In this document: one piece after another, positions 38,531 through 48,971 of the stretch
Numbering within the stretch: position 1 is the stretch's first letter
Layout: the number at the start of each line of letters is the position of its first letter
Origin: Erwinia sp. S63
GTDB taxonomy: Bacteria > Pseudomonadota > Gammaproteobacteria > Enterobacterales > Enterobacteriaceae
Length of the DNA stretch: 64,000 nt
Direction of reading: 5' to 3'
Assembly (NCBI RefSeq): GCF_016625195.1
Contig: NZ_JACVUP010000002.1
Location: 344,711 to 408,710, forward strand
Notes under the pieces: model-generated
Seen by the model: only the letters and a program-made list of their open reading frames with translations
The model's database searches: none
What the model was told of the DNA's origin: nothing
Made by a program: the position numbers and the translations under genes

Positions 38531-40627
38531 TTAGAAATCGTAACCCACGGTAGCGGTAATGGTCCGCTCCGCACCGCGATAGCAATAACCGGTACCATAA
38601 CAGGCGGCAAGATACTTTTTGTCGGTCAGGTTATTGGCATTCACCTGCAGCCACGCCCCTTTCAATTGTGAATCCCACGCGCCGAGATCGGCACGTACGG
38701 AAGCATCAAATAGCGTCACTGACGGCAAACGTGTGGTGTTTTCATTATCGGCCCACTGCTTACCGATATAACGCACACCTGCGCCCGCGCTCAGTCCGTA
38801 ATCAAACTGATAGTGACCCCAGAATGACGCCATGCTGTTCGGCGTGACGTATGGCGTGTGGCCATCATTGCCGTCTACCGAATCCTTGTAGCGCAGATGG
38901 TTGAGGGTATAACCAGCGATGGTGCTGAGGCGCGGCGTCAGCTGGTTGCGTGCTTCCAGCTCAATCCCCTGCGAATGCACTTTGCCGGAAGGCGTGTAGG
39001 TGCTGTCTACCACGTTGCGGTTCGCCACGTCGTTCTGCGTCAAATCATACAGCGCGATGGAGTACATATCGCGCGTGCCCACCGGCTGGTATTTCACACC
39101 AGCTTCGTACTGCTCGGAAGTGGTCGGCTTCAACTGATTGCCGTACGGGTCGGTCAGAGAGGCTGGCGTGATTGCCTGGCTCCAGCTGGCGTAAGGCGAA
39201 ATGCCATTGTCGAAAGCATACAGCAGCGCAGCGCGGCCGCTGATATGGTCGTCCTGACGACGGCTGGTGCCATTATTTGAGACGATACGATCGTAACGAC
39301 CGGAGAGATCCAGATGCCAGCGGTCGAGTTGCATTTCATCCTGCAAGTAGAGCCCGGTTTGATAGTAACGGCGGGTTTGTTCGGTCCAGCTGTAATCCGG
39401 CATATTGCCGACCGCTTCACCGGTCCAGGGGTTTAATGAACTCGCATAGCCACCGGCTTTGCTTATATCGTTCTTATAACGATGGTACTCGGCACCCAGG
39501 ATTACCCGGTGCTGCAGCGCACCAGTGGCAAAATCGGCCTGCAGGCGGTTGTCGTTAGCCCATGCGCTGAGGGAAGAGCGCTCACCGGAGTAATATCGCG
39601 TCAGCAGGTCCGGATTGGTGGCATTCCAGCCAATCTGATACACCTGATCGAGATCGACATTGGAATGGCTATAGCTGGCGGTGGAGTAGACGGACCACAC
39701 TTCATTAAAGCGGTGCGAAAAGTCGTAGCTGTAGATCTGCTCGTGGCGCTTGAACTGATCCAATGCGCTGTCGCCCTCATAGAATCCGTCACTCAGCTTG
39801 CGGCCATTGTGGCTGTAAAGCGTGCCTTCAGCAGGCACGGAACCGTGATAACCACCGGACGGATCTTTTTGCAGATAGGCACGCAGTACCAGACTGGTGT
39901 CTTCACTTGGCTGCCACAGTAACTGGGGCGAAATCGCATATTTCTCTTCGCGAGTGTGATCGTATTGCGTGTCGCTGTTACGCGTGATGCCGGTGAGACG
40001 GAAGGCCCACTGATCGTTAATCGCATTAGTGTAATCAAAGGCAGCGCTGTTGCTGGCGTTTGTGCCGGTCGACAGGCGGAAATGGCCCTCTTCAGCGAAC
40101 TGCGGCCGCTTGCTGACCTGATTGACTAATCCGCCCGGCACGGTCTGGCCATAAAGTGCGGAGGAGGGGCCTTTGATCACATCAACGCGATCGAGGAACC
40201 AGTTGTCCACCTGCAGGATGTTGAAGCTGCCGCCATCACTCATGATGCGTAAGCCATCCAGGAAGGTGTTATCGACATCACCGCCATGGAAACCACGCAG
40301 CGCAATGGTGTCATAACGGGTGGCGGCACCGCCGAAGTTGGTGAATACGCCCGGCGTGTAGTTCAGCACCTGATTGAGATCCTGCGCACCCTGATCTTCC
40401 ATCTGCTGACGTGTCACCACCGAGATGGACTGCGGCGTGGTAATCAGTGGCTGATCGGTTTTGCTGCCGCCGCTGCTGCGGGTGGCGAGATAGCCTTGCG
40501 TCGGTGAGTTGGCGCTCTCTTGCGGTTGCGCGGTGACCACGATGGATTCTTCCGCAAAGGTTGCGGCAGGTAGGGCCAGAGCCAGTGTACACAGTACACG
40601 ACCACGATTGAGGGTAAAAAGCGTCAT
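38531..40627 (-). CDS. foxA: TonB-dependent ferrioxamine receptor FoxA
   Basis: This outer-membrane receptor imports ferrioxamine-type iron siderophores with TonB/ExbBD energy. From ATG 40627 the 698 residues have a signal peptide (cleavage after ATFA, about residue 25), a TonB-box-like ESIVVTAQP, a plug with TPQSISVVTRQQMEDQ and ALRGFHGGDVDNTFLDG, and a 22-strand barrel ending in the expected aromatic ATVGYDF. Remembered Yersinia FoxA is collinear over the whole length. AAAGGA is 8 bp before the ATG; a longer frame to 40669 lacks a signal peptide at its start. A Fur box lies upstream. Confidence 0.9.
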   Translation of the reverse strand: MTLFTLNRGRVLCTLALALPAATFAEESIVVTAQPQESANSPTQGYLATRSSGGSKTDQPLITTPQSISVVTRQQMEDQGAQDLNQVLNYTPGVFTNFGGAATRYDTIALRGFHGGDVDNTFLDGLRIMSDGGSFNILQVDNWFLDRVDVIKGPSSALYGQTVPGGLVNQVSKRPQFAEEGHFRLSTGTNASNSAAFDYTNAINDQWAFRLTGITRNSDTQYDHTREEKYAISPQLLWQPSEDTSLVLRAYLQKDPSGGYHGSVPAEGTLYSHNGRKLSDGFYEGDSALDQFKRHEQIYSYDFSHRFNEVWSVYSTASYSHSNVDLDQVYQIGWNATNPDLLTRYYSGERSSLSAWANDNRLQADFATGALQHRVILGAEYHRYKNDISKAGGYASSLNPWTGEAVGNMPDYSWTEQTRRYYQTGLYLQDEMQLDRWHLDLSGRYDRIVSNNGTSRRQDDHISGRAALLYAFDNGISPYASWSQAITPASLTDPYGNQLKPTTSEQYEAGVKYQPVGTRDMYSIALYDLTQNDVANRNVVDSTYTPSGKVHSQGIELEARNQLTPRLSTIAGYTLNHLRYKDSVDGNDGHTPYVTPNSMASFWGHYQFDYGLSAGAGVRYIGKQWADNENTTRLPSVTLFDASVRADLGAWDSQLKGAWLQVNANNLTDKKYLAACYGTGYCYRGAERTITATVGYDF

Positions 40628-40706
40628 CGGAAATCCTTTAACGGGAAGCAAATCAAAAGCAGCACACAACCAGCACTGCTGGAATATTGAGAATGCGATT
40701 AAAATT

Positions 40707-40725
40707 AAGAGTGAGAATTATTATC
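40707..40725 (-). promoter_or_regulatory. Fur box upstream of foxA
   Basis: AAGAGTGAGAATTATTATC (plus strand) matches 13 of 19 positions of the Fur consensus, including the intact GATAAT end on the minus strand. It lies 80-98 bp before the foxA ATG. The rest of the 413-bp gap 40628-41040 holds no gene I can see, only the inverted repeat at 40970. Confidence 0.65.
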
Positions 40726-40969
40726 TTTTAGTGGGGTGTGTTTCAAGTTGTTAATGTGAGTGAAAGAGATTGTGAGGAAATGAACAGGAGGGGGGGCGTA
40801 GCGAGCACGGCTTTAAGTGAGAAAAGGTTTCATGATGCAGTCATACAATCTGTCGCGGTGCGCGGTGGTGTGTAAACCTGAGGTGATGACTTCGCTGCGT
40901 TAAATGGTGACATCGCCCGCCTGAGATGATGGCATTGAGCACCTTAGCTTTGACAGCGCGAACTGATTG

Positions 40970-41005
40970 CGCTGCTACCGTTTGACAAACAAAGCAGTAG
41001 CAGCG
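40970..41005. repeat. inverted repeat between foxA and treA
   Basis: CGCTGCTAC (40970-40978) and GTAGCAGCG (40997-41005) pair exactly around an 18-bp loop. It lies 36 bp past the treA stop. Without a T run it is not a classic terminator, and it resembles the GTAGCGGC repeat near 37187 in composition. Confidence 0.5.
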
Positions 41006-41040
41006 GCTATTGGCGTTTTATCTCTTGAAGAGTAGGAGAG

Positions 41041-42720
41041 TTATTTCCCCGCACTCAGCGCGGGCATATTCGGAATATCCCGCGCGTTATTGCAGGTTTT
41101 GTCTTTCGGGCAGTATTTATCGAGCAATTTGAGCGTCACGCCATTGGTCCAGCCGAAGCCGTCCTGCAGTGGATATTCACCGCCACCACCGCCGCCCAGT
41201 TGCGCGCCTTCCACCACATACTTCTCAACCAGCTTGTGCTCTTTGTCGTAAGTGGCCTGCACGTTCTGCAGGAAGCGCTGACCAATCTCCTGCGCCAGCT
41301 TGGGTTGTTTGTAATGCTCCAGACCTTCCACCGCCACCCATTGCAGCGGTGCCCAGCCATTTGGTGCATCCCATTGCTGACCATTGTTCACGGTGGTGGT
41401 CACCAAACCGCCGGGTTTCAACAGCTGTTTCTCCACCGCTTTAGCAGTGCGATCCGCCTGTTTCTCACTCGCCACCTGCATATACAGTGGGAATAGCGTG
41501 GCGGCGGTCAGTTGCGGGTGAATATGTTTTTTCTGCCAGTCGTAGTCGGCATACCAGCCCTGTTTCTCATCCCACAGGTAACGATTGATGGCTGCCTGGC
41601 GTTTCTCAGCATCTGCCGCAAACTGTTTGGCTTTGTCATCCTGATTCGCCAGTTTCGAGGCTTTGGACAACACCTGCTCCAGATGGAACATCAGGCTATT
41701 GAGATCGACCGGTGCCAACTGCGTAGTGCGGATTGAGGCCAGATTGTGGGCATCGGTAAACCAGCGAGAGCTGAAGTCCCAACCCGAGGCCGCACCGGCA
41801 CGCAGATCGCGATACACCTGCTGTTTATTGCGATCCGGCGCCTTGTTGGCGGTATTCACATCGTCGAGCCAGGATTCGGTGCGCGGCGCATCGCGGTCAT
41901 CCCAGTAGCGGTTAAGCAGAGTGCCGTCGCCGAGTTTGATCACGCGCTTACTGGCCTGACCGGCAGCGACCTTATCGCTGTCCGCCATCCAGTAGTCATA
42001 CTCTTTCTGCAACTGCGGCAAATACTGGCGATAGACATCATCACCTTTATGCGTCGCCAGCAGGTCCAACATCAGGCTAAAGAACGGTGGCTGTGAGCGG
42101 CTAAGATAGTAACTGCGGTTGCCGTTCGGGATGTGGCCGTATCTATCCAGTTCGGTGGCGAAGTTGTCCACCATATCCTGCACGCGATCCCAGTGCCCGC
42201 TTTCGGCGAGGCCCAGCATGGTGAAGTAGCTGTCCCAGTAATAGACTTCGCGGAAGCGGCCGCCCGGCACCACATAGGGTTTCGGCAGCGGCAGCAGGGA
42301 ATCATACTGGCTGGCGGTTGGCGTGGAGCGGGTCAGTACTGGCCACAAGCCGTTGATGTGTTCTCGTAAGCTTTGCCCCGCAGGCGGAACATATTTGTCC
42401 TGCTCTTTGGGCAGGGTGAAATTGGCGTCAACGAAGTGCTTCAGGTCGAAATTGCGCTGGCTCTTTTGCATCTGCCAGTCTGCCAGTATCGAGGAAGGAT
42501 TGTACTTCGGTACGGCATCGGCAAAGGTTTTCTGATCCGGATAAAATTTTGCCTGCTGCACGGCGTTGAACAGGGGCCCCAACCGAATGTCGGGTGGCTG
42601 CGGCTGACTGCTGATCATACGGCTGTTATCTTCAGCCTGGGCCACGTTGGCACTGGCCAGCAGCGCTGCGCTCAGCAAGAAAGTCAGTCGCGCGGGCGTG
42701 AATTTGACATTTTTTATCAT
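41041..42720 (-). CDS. treA: periplasmic trehalase
   Basis: TreA splits trehalose into two glucose molecules in the periplasm, mainly in high-osmolarity conditions. The 559 residues (E. coli 565) start with a signal peptide (cleavage after about AQA30) and carry both GH37 signatures: [17 protein letters not shown] and [13 protein letters not shown], with the catalytic acid in the DFSSRW region. In E. coli it also lies near ymgE; here foxA separates the two. The ATG has AAGGAG upstream. Confidence 0.96.
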   Translation of the reverse strand: MIKNVKFTPARLTFLLSAALLASANVAQAEDNSRMISSQPQPPDIRLGPLFNAVQQAKFYPDQKTFADAVPKYNPSSILADWQMQKSQRNFDLKHFVDANFTLPKEQDKYVPPAGQSLREHINGLWPVLTRSTPTASQYDSLLPLPKPYVVPGGRFREVYYWDSYFTMLGLAESGHWDRVQDMVDNFATELDRYGHIPNGNRSYYLSRSQPPFFSLMLDLLATHKGDDVYRQYLPQLQKEYDYWMADSDKVAAGQASKRVIKLGDGTLLNRYWDDRDAPRTESWLDDVNTANKAPDRNKQQVYRDLRAGAASGWDFSSRWFTDAHNLASIRTTQLAPVDLNSLMFHLEQVLSKASKLANQDDKAKQFAADAEKRQAAINRYLWDEKQGWYADYDWQKKHIHPQLTAATLFPLYMQVASEKQADRTAKAVEKQLLKPGGLVTTTVNNGQQWDAPNGWAPLQWVAVEGLEHYKQPKLAQEIGQRFLQNVQATYDKEHKLVEKYVVEGAQLGGGGGGEYPLQDGFGWTNGVTLKLLDKYCPKDKTCNNARDIPNMPALSAGK

Positions 42721-42928
42721 CGGTTTTTTCTCCTTGTCCGAAAAGGTGGTGCGCTAACACATTGACCACTCGAACAACTTTAGTCGCTAACGCGCCGCTT
42801 AGCCGCCTCAGGCCATGGAAATGTGAAGCCGCGGGAATTAATCACGCAAGAAATTGCATTAACCCTAAGGTTTTTGCTTGCCCTGAAGCCCTATTTGCCT
42901 GAGGCTGAAGGAAAAAAAGGAGAGCTGT

Positions 42929-43867
42929 ATGGAGATCATCTGGTATCACCCGTCGCAAGCCCCCGATCGCTGGCTTGCTGGACTACGTGAGCGTTTACCG
43001 CAAGCCAACGTGCGCTACTGGCAGCCGGGTGACACGGCACCAGCAGATTACGCTGTTGTGCGCTCGCCGCCCACCGAGATGCTGGCTGGCCGCTCGTTAA
43101 AAGGTGTGTTTGCCATGGGTGCGGGCGTAGACGAAATTCTCAGGCAACTGCGCGCCCATCCGGAAATGTTAGCCGATGATGTGCCGCTGTTTCGCCTCGA
43201 AGACACCGGCATGGCGCGGCAGATGCAGGAATACGCTAACTGGTGCGTGCTGGGTTGGTTCCGCCGCTTTGCCGACTATCGTCAGCAGCAGCAGCAGGCA
43301 AACTGGCAGCCACTCGACACAGCAGGCCGCGCCAACTTCACCATCGGCGTGCTTGGTGCGGGCGTACTGGGCAGTAGCGTGCTCGAAAGCTTGCGGCAGT
43401 GGGGCTTCCCGCTGCGCTGCTGGAGCCGCTCGGCTAAGCAGATTGAGGGCGTGCAAACCTTCCACGGTCGCGATCAGCTGGATGCGTTTCTGGATGGCAC
43501 TCAGGTGCTAATCGATCTGCTGCCCACCACGCCGGAAACCACCAACCTGATCGATGAAAAGTTGCTGCGCGTGTTACCGCTCGGGGCCTTTTTCCTCAAT
43601 CTGGCGCGTGGCGCGCATGTGGTGGAAGCCGATCTGCTGGCGGCGCTGAACAGCGGGCAACTGGCGGGCGCGGCGCTGGACGTGTTCCAGACCGAGCCAT
43701 TGCCGGCGGATCACCCGCTGTGGTCTCATCCACATGTCACATTGACGCCACATACTGCGGCTATCACGTTGCCCGGCGAGGCGATGGATTTCATTACTGG
43801 TGCCATACTTGCTCTGGAGCAGGGGGATCAACCGGGTGGTTTAGTCGATCGCCAGCGCGGTTATTAA
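42929..43867 (+). CDS. ghrA: glyoxylate/hydroxypyruvate reductase A
   Basis: GhrA reduces glyoxylate and hydroxypyruvate with NADPH. The 312 residues equal E. coli GhrA and show the D-2-hydroxyacid dehydrogenase plan: Rossmann loop [12 protein letters not shown] (about 139-150), catalytic Arg in LARGAHVVE, a Glu in DVFQTEPLP and a His in [18 protein letters not shown] lies 6 bp before the ATG. It leads the ghrA-ycdX-ycdY run, which in E. coli also stays together but lies elsewhere, away from treA. Confidence 0.95.
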   Translation: MEIIWYHPSQAPDRWLAGLRERLPQANVRYWQPGDTAPADYAVVRSPPTEMLAGRSLKGVFAMGAGVDEILRQLRAHPEMLADDVPLFRLEDTGMARQMQEYANWCVLGWFRRFADYRQQQQQANWQPLDTAGRANFTIGVLGAGVLGSSVLESLRQWGFPLRCWSRSAKQIEGVQTFHGRDQLDAFLDGTQVLIDLLPTTPETTNLIDEKLLRVLPLGAFFLNLARGAHVVEADLLAALNSGQLAGAALDVFQTEPLPADHPLWSHPHVTLTPHTAAITLPGEAMDFITGAILALEQGDQPGGLVDRQRGY

Positions 43868-43891
43868 TTCACATTTGGTCAGGAGAAGAGG

Positions 43892-44629
43892 ATGTATCCC
43901 GTCGATTTGCATATGCACACCGTTGCCAGTACCCACGCTTACAGCACGCTGCATGACTATGTGGTGCAGGCGAAGCAGAATGGCCTGAAGCTGTTTGCCA
44001 TCACCGATCACGGCCCGGATATGGCGGATGCGCCACACTACTGGCACTTCGTTAATATGCGTATCTGGCCGCGCGTGATTGATGGCGTAGGCGTGCTGCG
44101 TGGTATTGAAGCCAACATCAAAAACCAGCAGGGTGAGATTGACTGTAGCGGTCCAATGCTCGATGCACTGGATCTGATCGTGGCCGGTTTCCATGAGCCG
44201 GTGTATGCGCCGCGTGATAAAGCACATCACACGGAAGCGATGATTGCGGCGATGGCGGGCGGGCTGGTGCATATTATTTCGCATCCGGGCAACCCGAAAT
44301 TCCCTATCGACATCCGCGCGATTGCCGAAGCCGCCGCGCATTATGATGTGGCGCTGGAGATCAATAACTCCTCCTTTACCCATTCACGTCCGGGCAGTGA
44401 ACCCAACTGTCGCGCCATCGCTGAAGCAGTGCGTGATGCGGGCGGGCGTCTGGCGTTTGGTTCAGACTCTCACACCGCGTTTACCCTCGGTCATTTCGAA
44501 CACTGCATCCGCATCACACGCGAAGTGGATTTTCCCGAGGATCGCGTGTTAAATGTCACGCCGCGCCGCCTGCTCGATTTCCTCGAACAGCGTACCGGTA
44601 AGCATATTGCTGAATTTGCGGACTTTTAA
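43892..44629 (+). CDS. ycdX: YcdX PHP-family zinc phosphatase
   Basis: This PHP-domain hydrolase binds three zinc ions; E. coli YcdX has phosphatase activity and is linked to swarming. The 245 residues show the first metal motif DLHMHT (His7, His9), [15 protein letters not shown], a His in SHPGNPKF and the final FGSDSHTAF. It sits 24 bp after ghrA and 26 bp before ycdY, whose product helps YcdX mature in E. coli. Confidence 0.95.
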   Translation: MYPVDLHMHTVASTHAYSTLHDYVVQAKQNGLKLFAITDHGPDMADAPHYWHFVNMRIWPRVIDGVGVLRGIEANIKNQQGEIDCSGPMLDALDLIVAGFHEPVYAPRDKAHHTEAMIAAMAGGLVHIISHPGNPKFPIDIRAIAEAAAHYDVALEINNSSFTHSRPGSEPNCRAIAEAVRDAGGRLAFGSDSHTAFTLGHFEHCIRITREVDFPEDRVLNVTPRRLLDFLEQRTGKHIAEFADF

Positions 44630-44655
44630 CTTTTAGCCTCAAGGAATTCTGTTGC

Positions 44656-45216
44656 ATGAATGAGTTTTCCATTCTCTGCCGCGTCATCGGCTCGCTGTTC
44701 AACCGCCAGCCACAAGATCCGTTGCTGGTGCCGCTCTTCACCATGTTACGTGAAGGCAAACTGAAAGCTCAGTGGCCGCTGGAGCAGGATGAACTGTTAA
44801 CACGTCTGCAGCAGAACAGCGATCCGCAGGCGCTGGCGGCCGATTACAATGCGCTATTTGTCGGCAGTGAATGCAGCGTACCACCTTATGCGTCACAGTG
44901 GCCCAACGGCCCGCAGGAAGCGGATGTGCGCGCGTTTCTCTCTTCACGTGGCATGCCGTTAAGCGACGCGCCAGCCGACCATTTTGGCGTGCTGCTGCTG
45001 GCAGCGTCGTGGCTGGAAGATCAGTCTGCGGAAGATGAGTTCGCTGCACAGCTGGCGCTGTTCGACGACTATCTGCTGCCATGGTGCGGCGCGTTCCTCG
45101 GCAAAGTCGAAGCCCACGCGACCAGCGCGTTTTACCGCACGCTGGCCGCGCTGAGCCGTGAAGCCATTCAGGCAATGTACGACGAGCTGAACGAAGGCAA
45201 CGGCGAAGAAGCCTGA
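44656..45216 (+). CDS. ycdY: YcdY, TorD-family chaperone for YcdX
   Basis: This helical, redox-enzyme-chaperone-like protein is thought in E. coli to raise zinc loading and activity of YcdX. The 186 residues match E. coli YcdY nearly collinearly: YNALFVGSECSVPPY, PADHFGVLLLAASWLEDQS and LPWCGAFLGKVEAHA, the TorD family core. The ATG follows AAGGAATTC. Its TGA directly abuts the stop of the CoA transferase gene on the other strand. Confidence 0.94.
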   Translation: MNEFSILCRVIGSLFNRQPQDPLLVPLFTMLREGKLKAQWPLEQDELLTRLQQNSDPQALAADYNALFVGSECSVPPYASQWPNGPQEADVRAFLSSRGMPLSDAPADHFGVLLLAASWLEDQSAEDEFAAQLALFDDYLLPWCGAFLGKVEAHATSAFYRTLAALSREAIQAMYDELNEGNGEEA

Positions 45217-46578
45217 TTACCAGCTGGCTGCGCTGCTGCCGAGCTTAACGCCCGGCGTGGCGCAGATCATCGGCGTGCCGGGCAGATACGCAGCGGCACG
45301 CAACCTTTCGGCAATCCCCCACGCATTGATCTCAACTGTCGGCAGGGCATCGTCGTGCTGCGCGGTAATGCAATGCTGCGGCTGTTGCGGGGACGCGCCA
45401 AACTGTTGCAATAGCCTGGCGGTGCGCGCCAGCGATAACTGTGCCTGCCAGCCAACATGATTTTCCCGACGCTGACGCATCCCTTCCAGCGCGGCGGCGG
45501 CCATCATATAGCCGGTGGCGTGATCGAGCGCCTGCACTGGCAGCGGTGTCGGTTGGGCGTTGCCACTCCAGCTCATGCCCTGTTCGGCAATGCCGCATCC
45601 CATCTGCACCAGACTGTCAAAGCCGCGCCGATTGCGCCACGGTCCGCTCCAGCCCCACGCATTGAGACTGACATCCACCAATCCGGGCGCCAGTTTGCGC
45701 CGTGACTCAGCATCCAGCCCCAGTTTCTCCAGCGCATCTGCACGATAGCCATGCACCATTACATCGGCGTGTTTGATCAAATCGCGCAGCTGCTCAACGC
45801 CCGCTTTGGATTTAAGATCGAGCCGCGCACAGCGCTTGCCGCAGGTGATCTCTTCTTCCAGCGTCGGCTCTTGCCAACCGTAAGGATCGATACGTAAAAC
45901 CTGCGCGCCAAGGCTGGCGAGAAAACGCGTGGCGACCGGCCCGGCGATAATGCGCGTTAGATCCAGCACACGCACGCCGAGCAAGGGACGTGCCGTCGGC
46001 AGTTGCCAGCCAGGCGTGGGCGCATCCCCCGTGGCCTGTTGGGCGATCAGTGCTTCGTTACTGACGGCCATTCCTTGTGGATGCTGCAACCACTGTTGCT
46101 CACTGCGCATTTGCGCGGCACAACCGCCTGCCTCGATCACGGCCTGCTCCAGCGCGGCGGCTTGCCACTGGGACACCCTCTGCGCTAACGCGGCGCGGTC
46201 GGCGTGTTGGCCGAGCACCTGCTCCATGGCGGCACGATGATGCGGGGCGTTGGTGTGTAAACGGATCCAGCCATCGGCGGTGGCGTAATCGCCTGCAAAG
46301 GGATCCCAGAGCGCGGCAGGTGGACGATTTAATGGCGTGAGGCTGTGCTGAAACCAGCGAGAGGCGAGCCTTACATTGACGCTGACCGGGGCCGATTGCC
46401 CGAGCAAATCGCTCACTGCCTGGCTTGCCAACCCGATGCTGGTAGCGGCCAGTTCACTGACGGCAAACGCGGAAGAAAAGGTATCGGGCTGGAGAAAGCT
46501 GAGCGCGGGAAGGGGTTCCGCGCCACGCAATCCTTGCCACAGTTGCTGCCATAACGCGGCAGCAGATTGAGTATCCAT
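45217..46578 (-). CDS. CaiB/BaiF (family III) CoA transferase with extra N-terminal half
   Basis: The 453 residues hold a family III core from about residue 199: LLGVRVLDLTRIIAGP, ASLGAQVLRIDP, ADVMVHGYRADALEKLGL and LVDVSLNAWGWSGPW. Before it lies a ~190-residue segment with YATADGWIRLHTN, which resembles the C-terminal part of the same family. The order is thus a fused or rotated arrangement rather than the usual ~400-residue form. These enzymes move CoA between carboxylic acids; the substrate is unknown. CGGAGA lies 8 bp before the ATG. Confidence 0.82.
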   Translation of the reverse strand: MDTQSAAALWQQLWQGLRGAEPLPALSFLQPDTFSSAFAVSELAATSIGLASQAVSDLLGQSAPVSVNVRLASRWFQHSLTPLNRPPAALWDPFAGDYATADGWIRLHTNAPHHRAAMEQVLGQHADRAALAQRVSQWQAAALEQAVIEAGGCAAQMRSEQQWLQHPQGMAVSNEALIAQQATGDAPTPGWQLPTARPLLGVRVLDLTRIIAGPVATRFLASLGAQVLRIDPYGWQEPTLEEEITCGKRCARLDLKSKAGVEQLRDLIKHADVMVHGYRADALEKLGLDAESRRKLAPGLVDVSLNAWGWSGPWRNRRGFDSLVQMGCGIAEQGMSWSGNAQPTPLPVQALDHATGYMMAAAALEGMRQRRENHVGWQAQLSLARTARLLQQFGASPQQPQHCITAQHDDALPTVEINAWGIAERLRAAAYLPGTPMICATPGVKLGSSAASW

Positions 46579-46625
46579 ATTGAGTCTCCGGAAAACGCGC
46601 GAGACTCAAGCATAGCAGAGAGAAT

Positions 46626-47510
46626 TTAACGGCGGCGCAGGCGAGGAAAGCGCGCGTGCATGCGCAGATTACGCAGGTTGATCACCGCAATGGCGGTACC
46701 GAGCACCACCAGAGACGCCCCGAGAATTTTGAAGCTGTTCATGCTATCGCCCAGCACAAATACGCCCATCAACACGGCCAGCACGGGCGTGAGCAGCGAG
46801 TAAGGCATGATTAAGTTGACGTTGTACTTTTTCAGCAACGAATACCACAAGGTATAAGCCACAATCGAGGAAGCCAGCGCGCTATACAGAATACCAAACC
46901 AGCCGCGCCAGCCCGCGTGACTTAAGGCGTAAAACTGGTGCGATTCGGTGAGCCAGGAAGCGGCACCGACAATCGGCACAGCGAGGAAGGAGATCCAGCC
47001 TGTGAGCGTCAGCGGTTTTATCGGCGGCGATTTCTTCACGATCATATTGCTGATGGCCCAGCCAAAGGCGCTGCACAACAAGATGCATAAGACCCACCAC
47101 GCTGGAATCGTTGGGCTGCCGGAGAGCACCGCCACGCCACTTAACGAGATCGCAATACCAAACAGCTGTACCAGCGTTAGCTTCTCTTTTAGCACCAGCA
47201 TTGCCAGCAACATGGCAATTGGCGTACCGAGCTGCACCACAATCGCGCCGGTGCCGGCATCGGTGAAGCGCATGCCGACAAACAGCAGCGAGAAGTGCAT
47301 AAAGCCAAAGGTGAAGGCGAGGGTGAGCAGCCATGGCAGCTGTTCGCGCGTAATGCGGCAGAACGGCACCAGTACAATCGCCACCACCACAAAGCGCATC
47401 CAGGTGAGGAACAGCGGCGGAAGTTCCAGCAATCCCCACTTCACCGCCACGTTATTGAAAGCCCAGATGGAGACCACCATCAGAACCATAAAGAAATGCC
47501 GCACTGCCAC
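46626..47510 (-). CDS. EamA/DMT-family transporter
   Basis: This is a ten-helix drug/metabolite exporter with two EamA repeats. The first spans about residues 5-130 (SIWAFNNVAVKWGLLELPPLFLTWMRF is the typical repeat start) and the second about 145-285 (YSLLTPVLAVLMGVFVLGD). The GTG at 47510 has AAGGA 7 bp upstream and gives 294 residues; the frame stays open to a GTG at 47543, which has no ribosome site. Substrates of such proteins include amino acids and purines, but this one cannot be assigned. Confidence 0.85.
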   Translation of the reverse strand: MAVRHFFMVLMVVSIWAFNNVAVKWGLLELPPLFLTWMRFVVVAIVLVPFCRITREQLPWLLTLAFTFGFMHFSLLFVGMRFTDAGTGAIVVQLGTPIAMLLAMLVLKEKLTLVQLFGIAISLSGVAVLSGSPTIPAWWVLCILLCSAFGWAISNMIVKKSPPIKPLTLTGWISFLAVPIVGAASWLTESHQFYALSHAGWRGWFGILYSALASSIVAYTLWYSLLKKYNVNLIMPYSLLTPVLAVLMGVFVLGDSMNSFKILGASLVVLGTAIAVINLRNLRMHARFPRLRRR

Positions 47511-47700
47511 AATGTCATCCTTCACATGAAAGAGGGTAATCACCGGCTAATCATGGCACGAAGCCGTGCATTTCTGTGACATTGTGCAAAAATATTTTTC
47601 GTTATGGCATGAGCTTATGCAGGAAAAAAATAAGACAGGTCACTGATTTCCTGTCAAAGTGGATGTCCGAAAGCTGACTCCGTTAAGGAATGAATTCGGA

Positions 47701-48420
47701 ATGACACACACCCGCGCGTTACCCCTTGCTCTGATTCAACTCGAAGTCCCGCCACCGCAGGTTGTGGCGCAAATTGGTGAACAACCCGTCTGGTTTATTG
47801 ATGCGCTGCAACTGCAGCCTGAAGACTATGTGATTGTCCGTCCGCATCTTGGCGAAGAGTTGCCGGCGTTTGATCGCGTCAGCGGCGCGATTCTCAGCGG
47901 CTCCTGGGCGATGGTCACCGATCACGCTGACTGGAGCGAACGCACTGCGGCATGGATTCGTGGCGCGCTGGAAGCGGAGCTGCCGCTGCTGGGCGTCTGT
48001 TACGGTCATCAGCTGATGGCGTATGCGCTGGGCGGCAAAGTGGGTGATAACCCGAACGGCTGGGAGCGTGGCTTGAAAACTCTAACCCACACCGCCAGTG
48101 ATGATCCCTGGTTAGCGACGTTGCCATGTGAGTTCCAGGCGTGGTTGTCACATCGTCAGTCGGTGATTACGCCACCGTCGCAGGCTGAGGTATTGGCACG
48201 TTCCGAGCTGGATGGCTGCCAGATTTTGCGATATTCCCCGCAGGCGCTGTCGGTGCAGTTCCATCCTGAGTTTACCCGCGAAATCATGACCACCTGCTTG
48301 CCGGCGGGCGTGAGTGATGATGGCGCGCAGGTCGCCGGTGAAGATTGGTCACGTGAGTTGCTACAAAGATTCTGGCAGCAAACGCGGCCGCAGCCGCGCG
48401 TGCAGGCTCAGGGCGCGTAA
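47701..48420 (+). CDS. class I glutamine amidotransferase-like protein
   Basis: The 239 residues have the GATase nucleophile elbow LLGVCYGHQLMAYALGG, with the reactive Cys, and the His-Glu pair in QFHPEF, the triad of GuaA-like amidotransferases. It stands alone without a synthetase domain, as in the YfeJ-type proteins. The target is unknown. ATG 47701 begins the conserved part. The 3' end overlaps the convergent methyltransferase gene by 13 bp. Confidence 0.85.
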   Translation: MTHTRALPLALIQLEVPPPQVVAQIGEQPVWFIDALQLQPEDYVIVRPHLGEELPAFDRVSGAILSGSWAMVTDHADWSERTAAWIRGALEAELPLLGVCYGHQLMAYALGGKVGDNPNGWERGLKTLTHTASDDPWLATLPCEFQAWLSHRQSVITPPSQAEVLARSELDGCQILRYSPQALSVQFHPEFTREIMTTCLPAGVSDDGAQVAGEDWSRELLQRFWQQTRPQPRVQAQGA

Positions 48421-48971
48421 TGCCGTGTGCAGCGATAAACCCAAGCGGGCGGCATGTTTTTCAGCACCCGCTGGCGCTGCCATGTGAAGTAACGTGACAG
48501 AGTAGGTTGGGTCAATGAGGTGTATTGAAACTGGATAAATACACCGCGCGGGCCCAATACATCGTGCACGGCGCTGAGAATCGCTTCACGGGTTTCCGGT
48601 GGCAGCGATAAAAGCGGCAGGCCGGAAAAGATCACATCGTATTCACCCGACAAGTATTCGGCCGAGCAGGCACGTACCTGCATGCGCGGATCGGTCCACT
48701 CGCGCAAGCTCTCGACTAAATCCGGGCTGATCTCAAACACATCCAGCTGCGCTTGCGGCGACATTCTGTTCAGAATATGTCGGGTTAACACACCGTCACC
48801 GGCACCCAATTCGGCGATACGCAGGCTGTGATCCCAGTTGGCGGCATCGCACATGGTGCGGCACAGCGCAGCAGAGGAGGGCGTGATGCTGCCCATCTTG
48901 CGCGGGTTTCGAATAAATTGCTGAACAAAGTTCGCTTTGGCGCGCATTAACGTCAGGGCTGAAGCCAACAT
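48408..48971 (-). CDS. SAM-dependent methyltransferase (phospholipid N-methyltransferase-like)
   Basis: The 187 residues contain motif I IAELGAGDGVLTRHIL, an acidic motif II region DVFEISPDL and a motif IV region DVIFSGLPLLSLP. This SGLP type is seen in phosphatidylethanolamine N-methyltransferases (PmtA-like) and KsgA relatives. NPRKMGSITPSS near the start is typical of that group. ATG 48971 is preferred because AGGAG lies 6 bp before it; ATG codons at 49001 and 49016 in the same frame lack such a site. Lipid substrate is inference. Confidence 0.78.
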   Translation of the reverse strand: MLASALTLMRAKANFVQQFIRNPRKMGSITPSSAALCRTMCDAANWDHSLRIAELGAGDGVLTRHILNRMSPQAQLDVFEISPDLVESLREWTDPRMQVRACSAEYLSGEYDVIFSGLPLLSLPPETREAILSAVHDVLGPRGVFIQFQYTSLTQPTLSRYFTWQRQRVLKNMPPAWVYRCTRHYAP

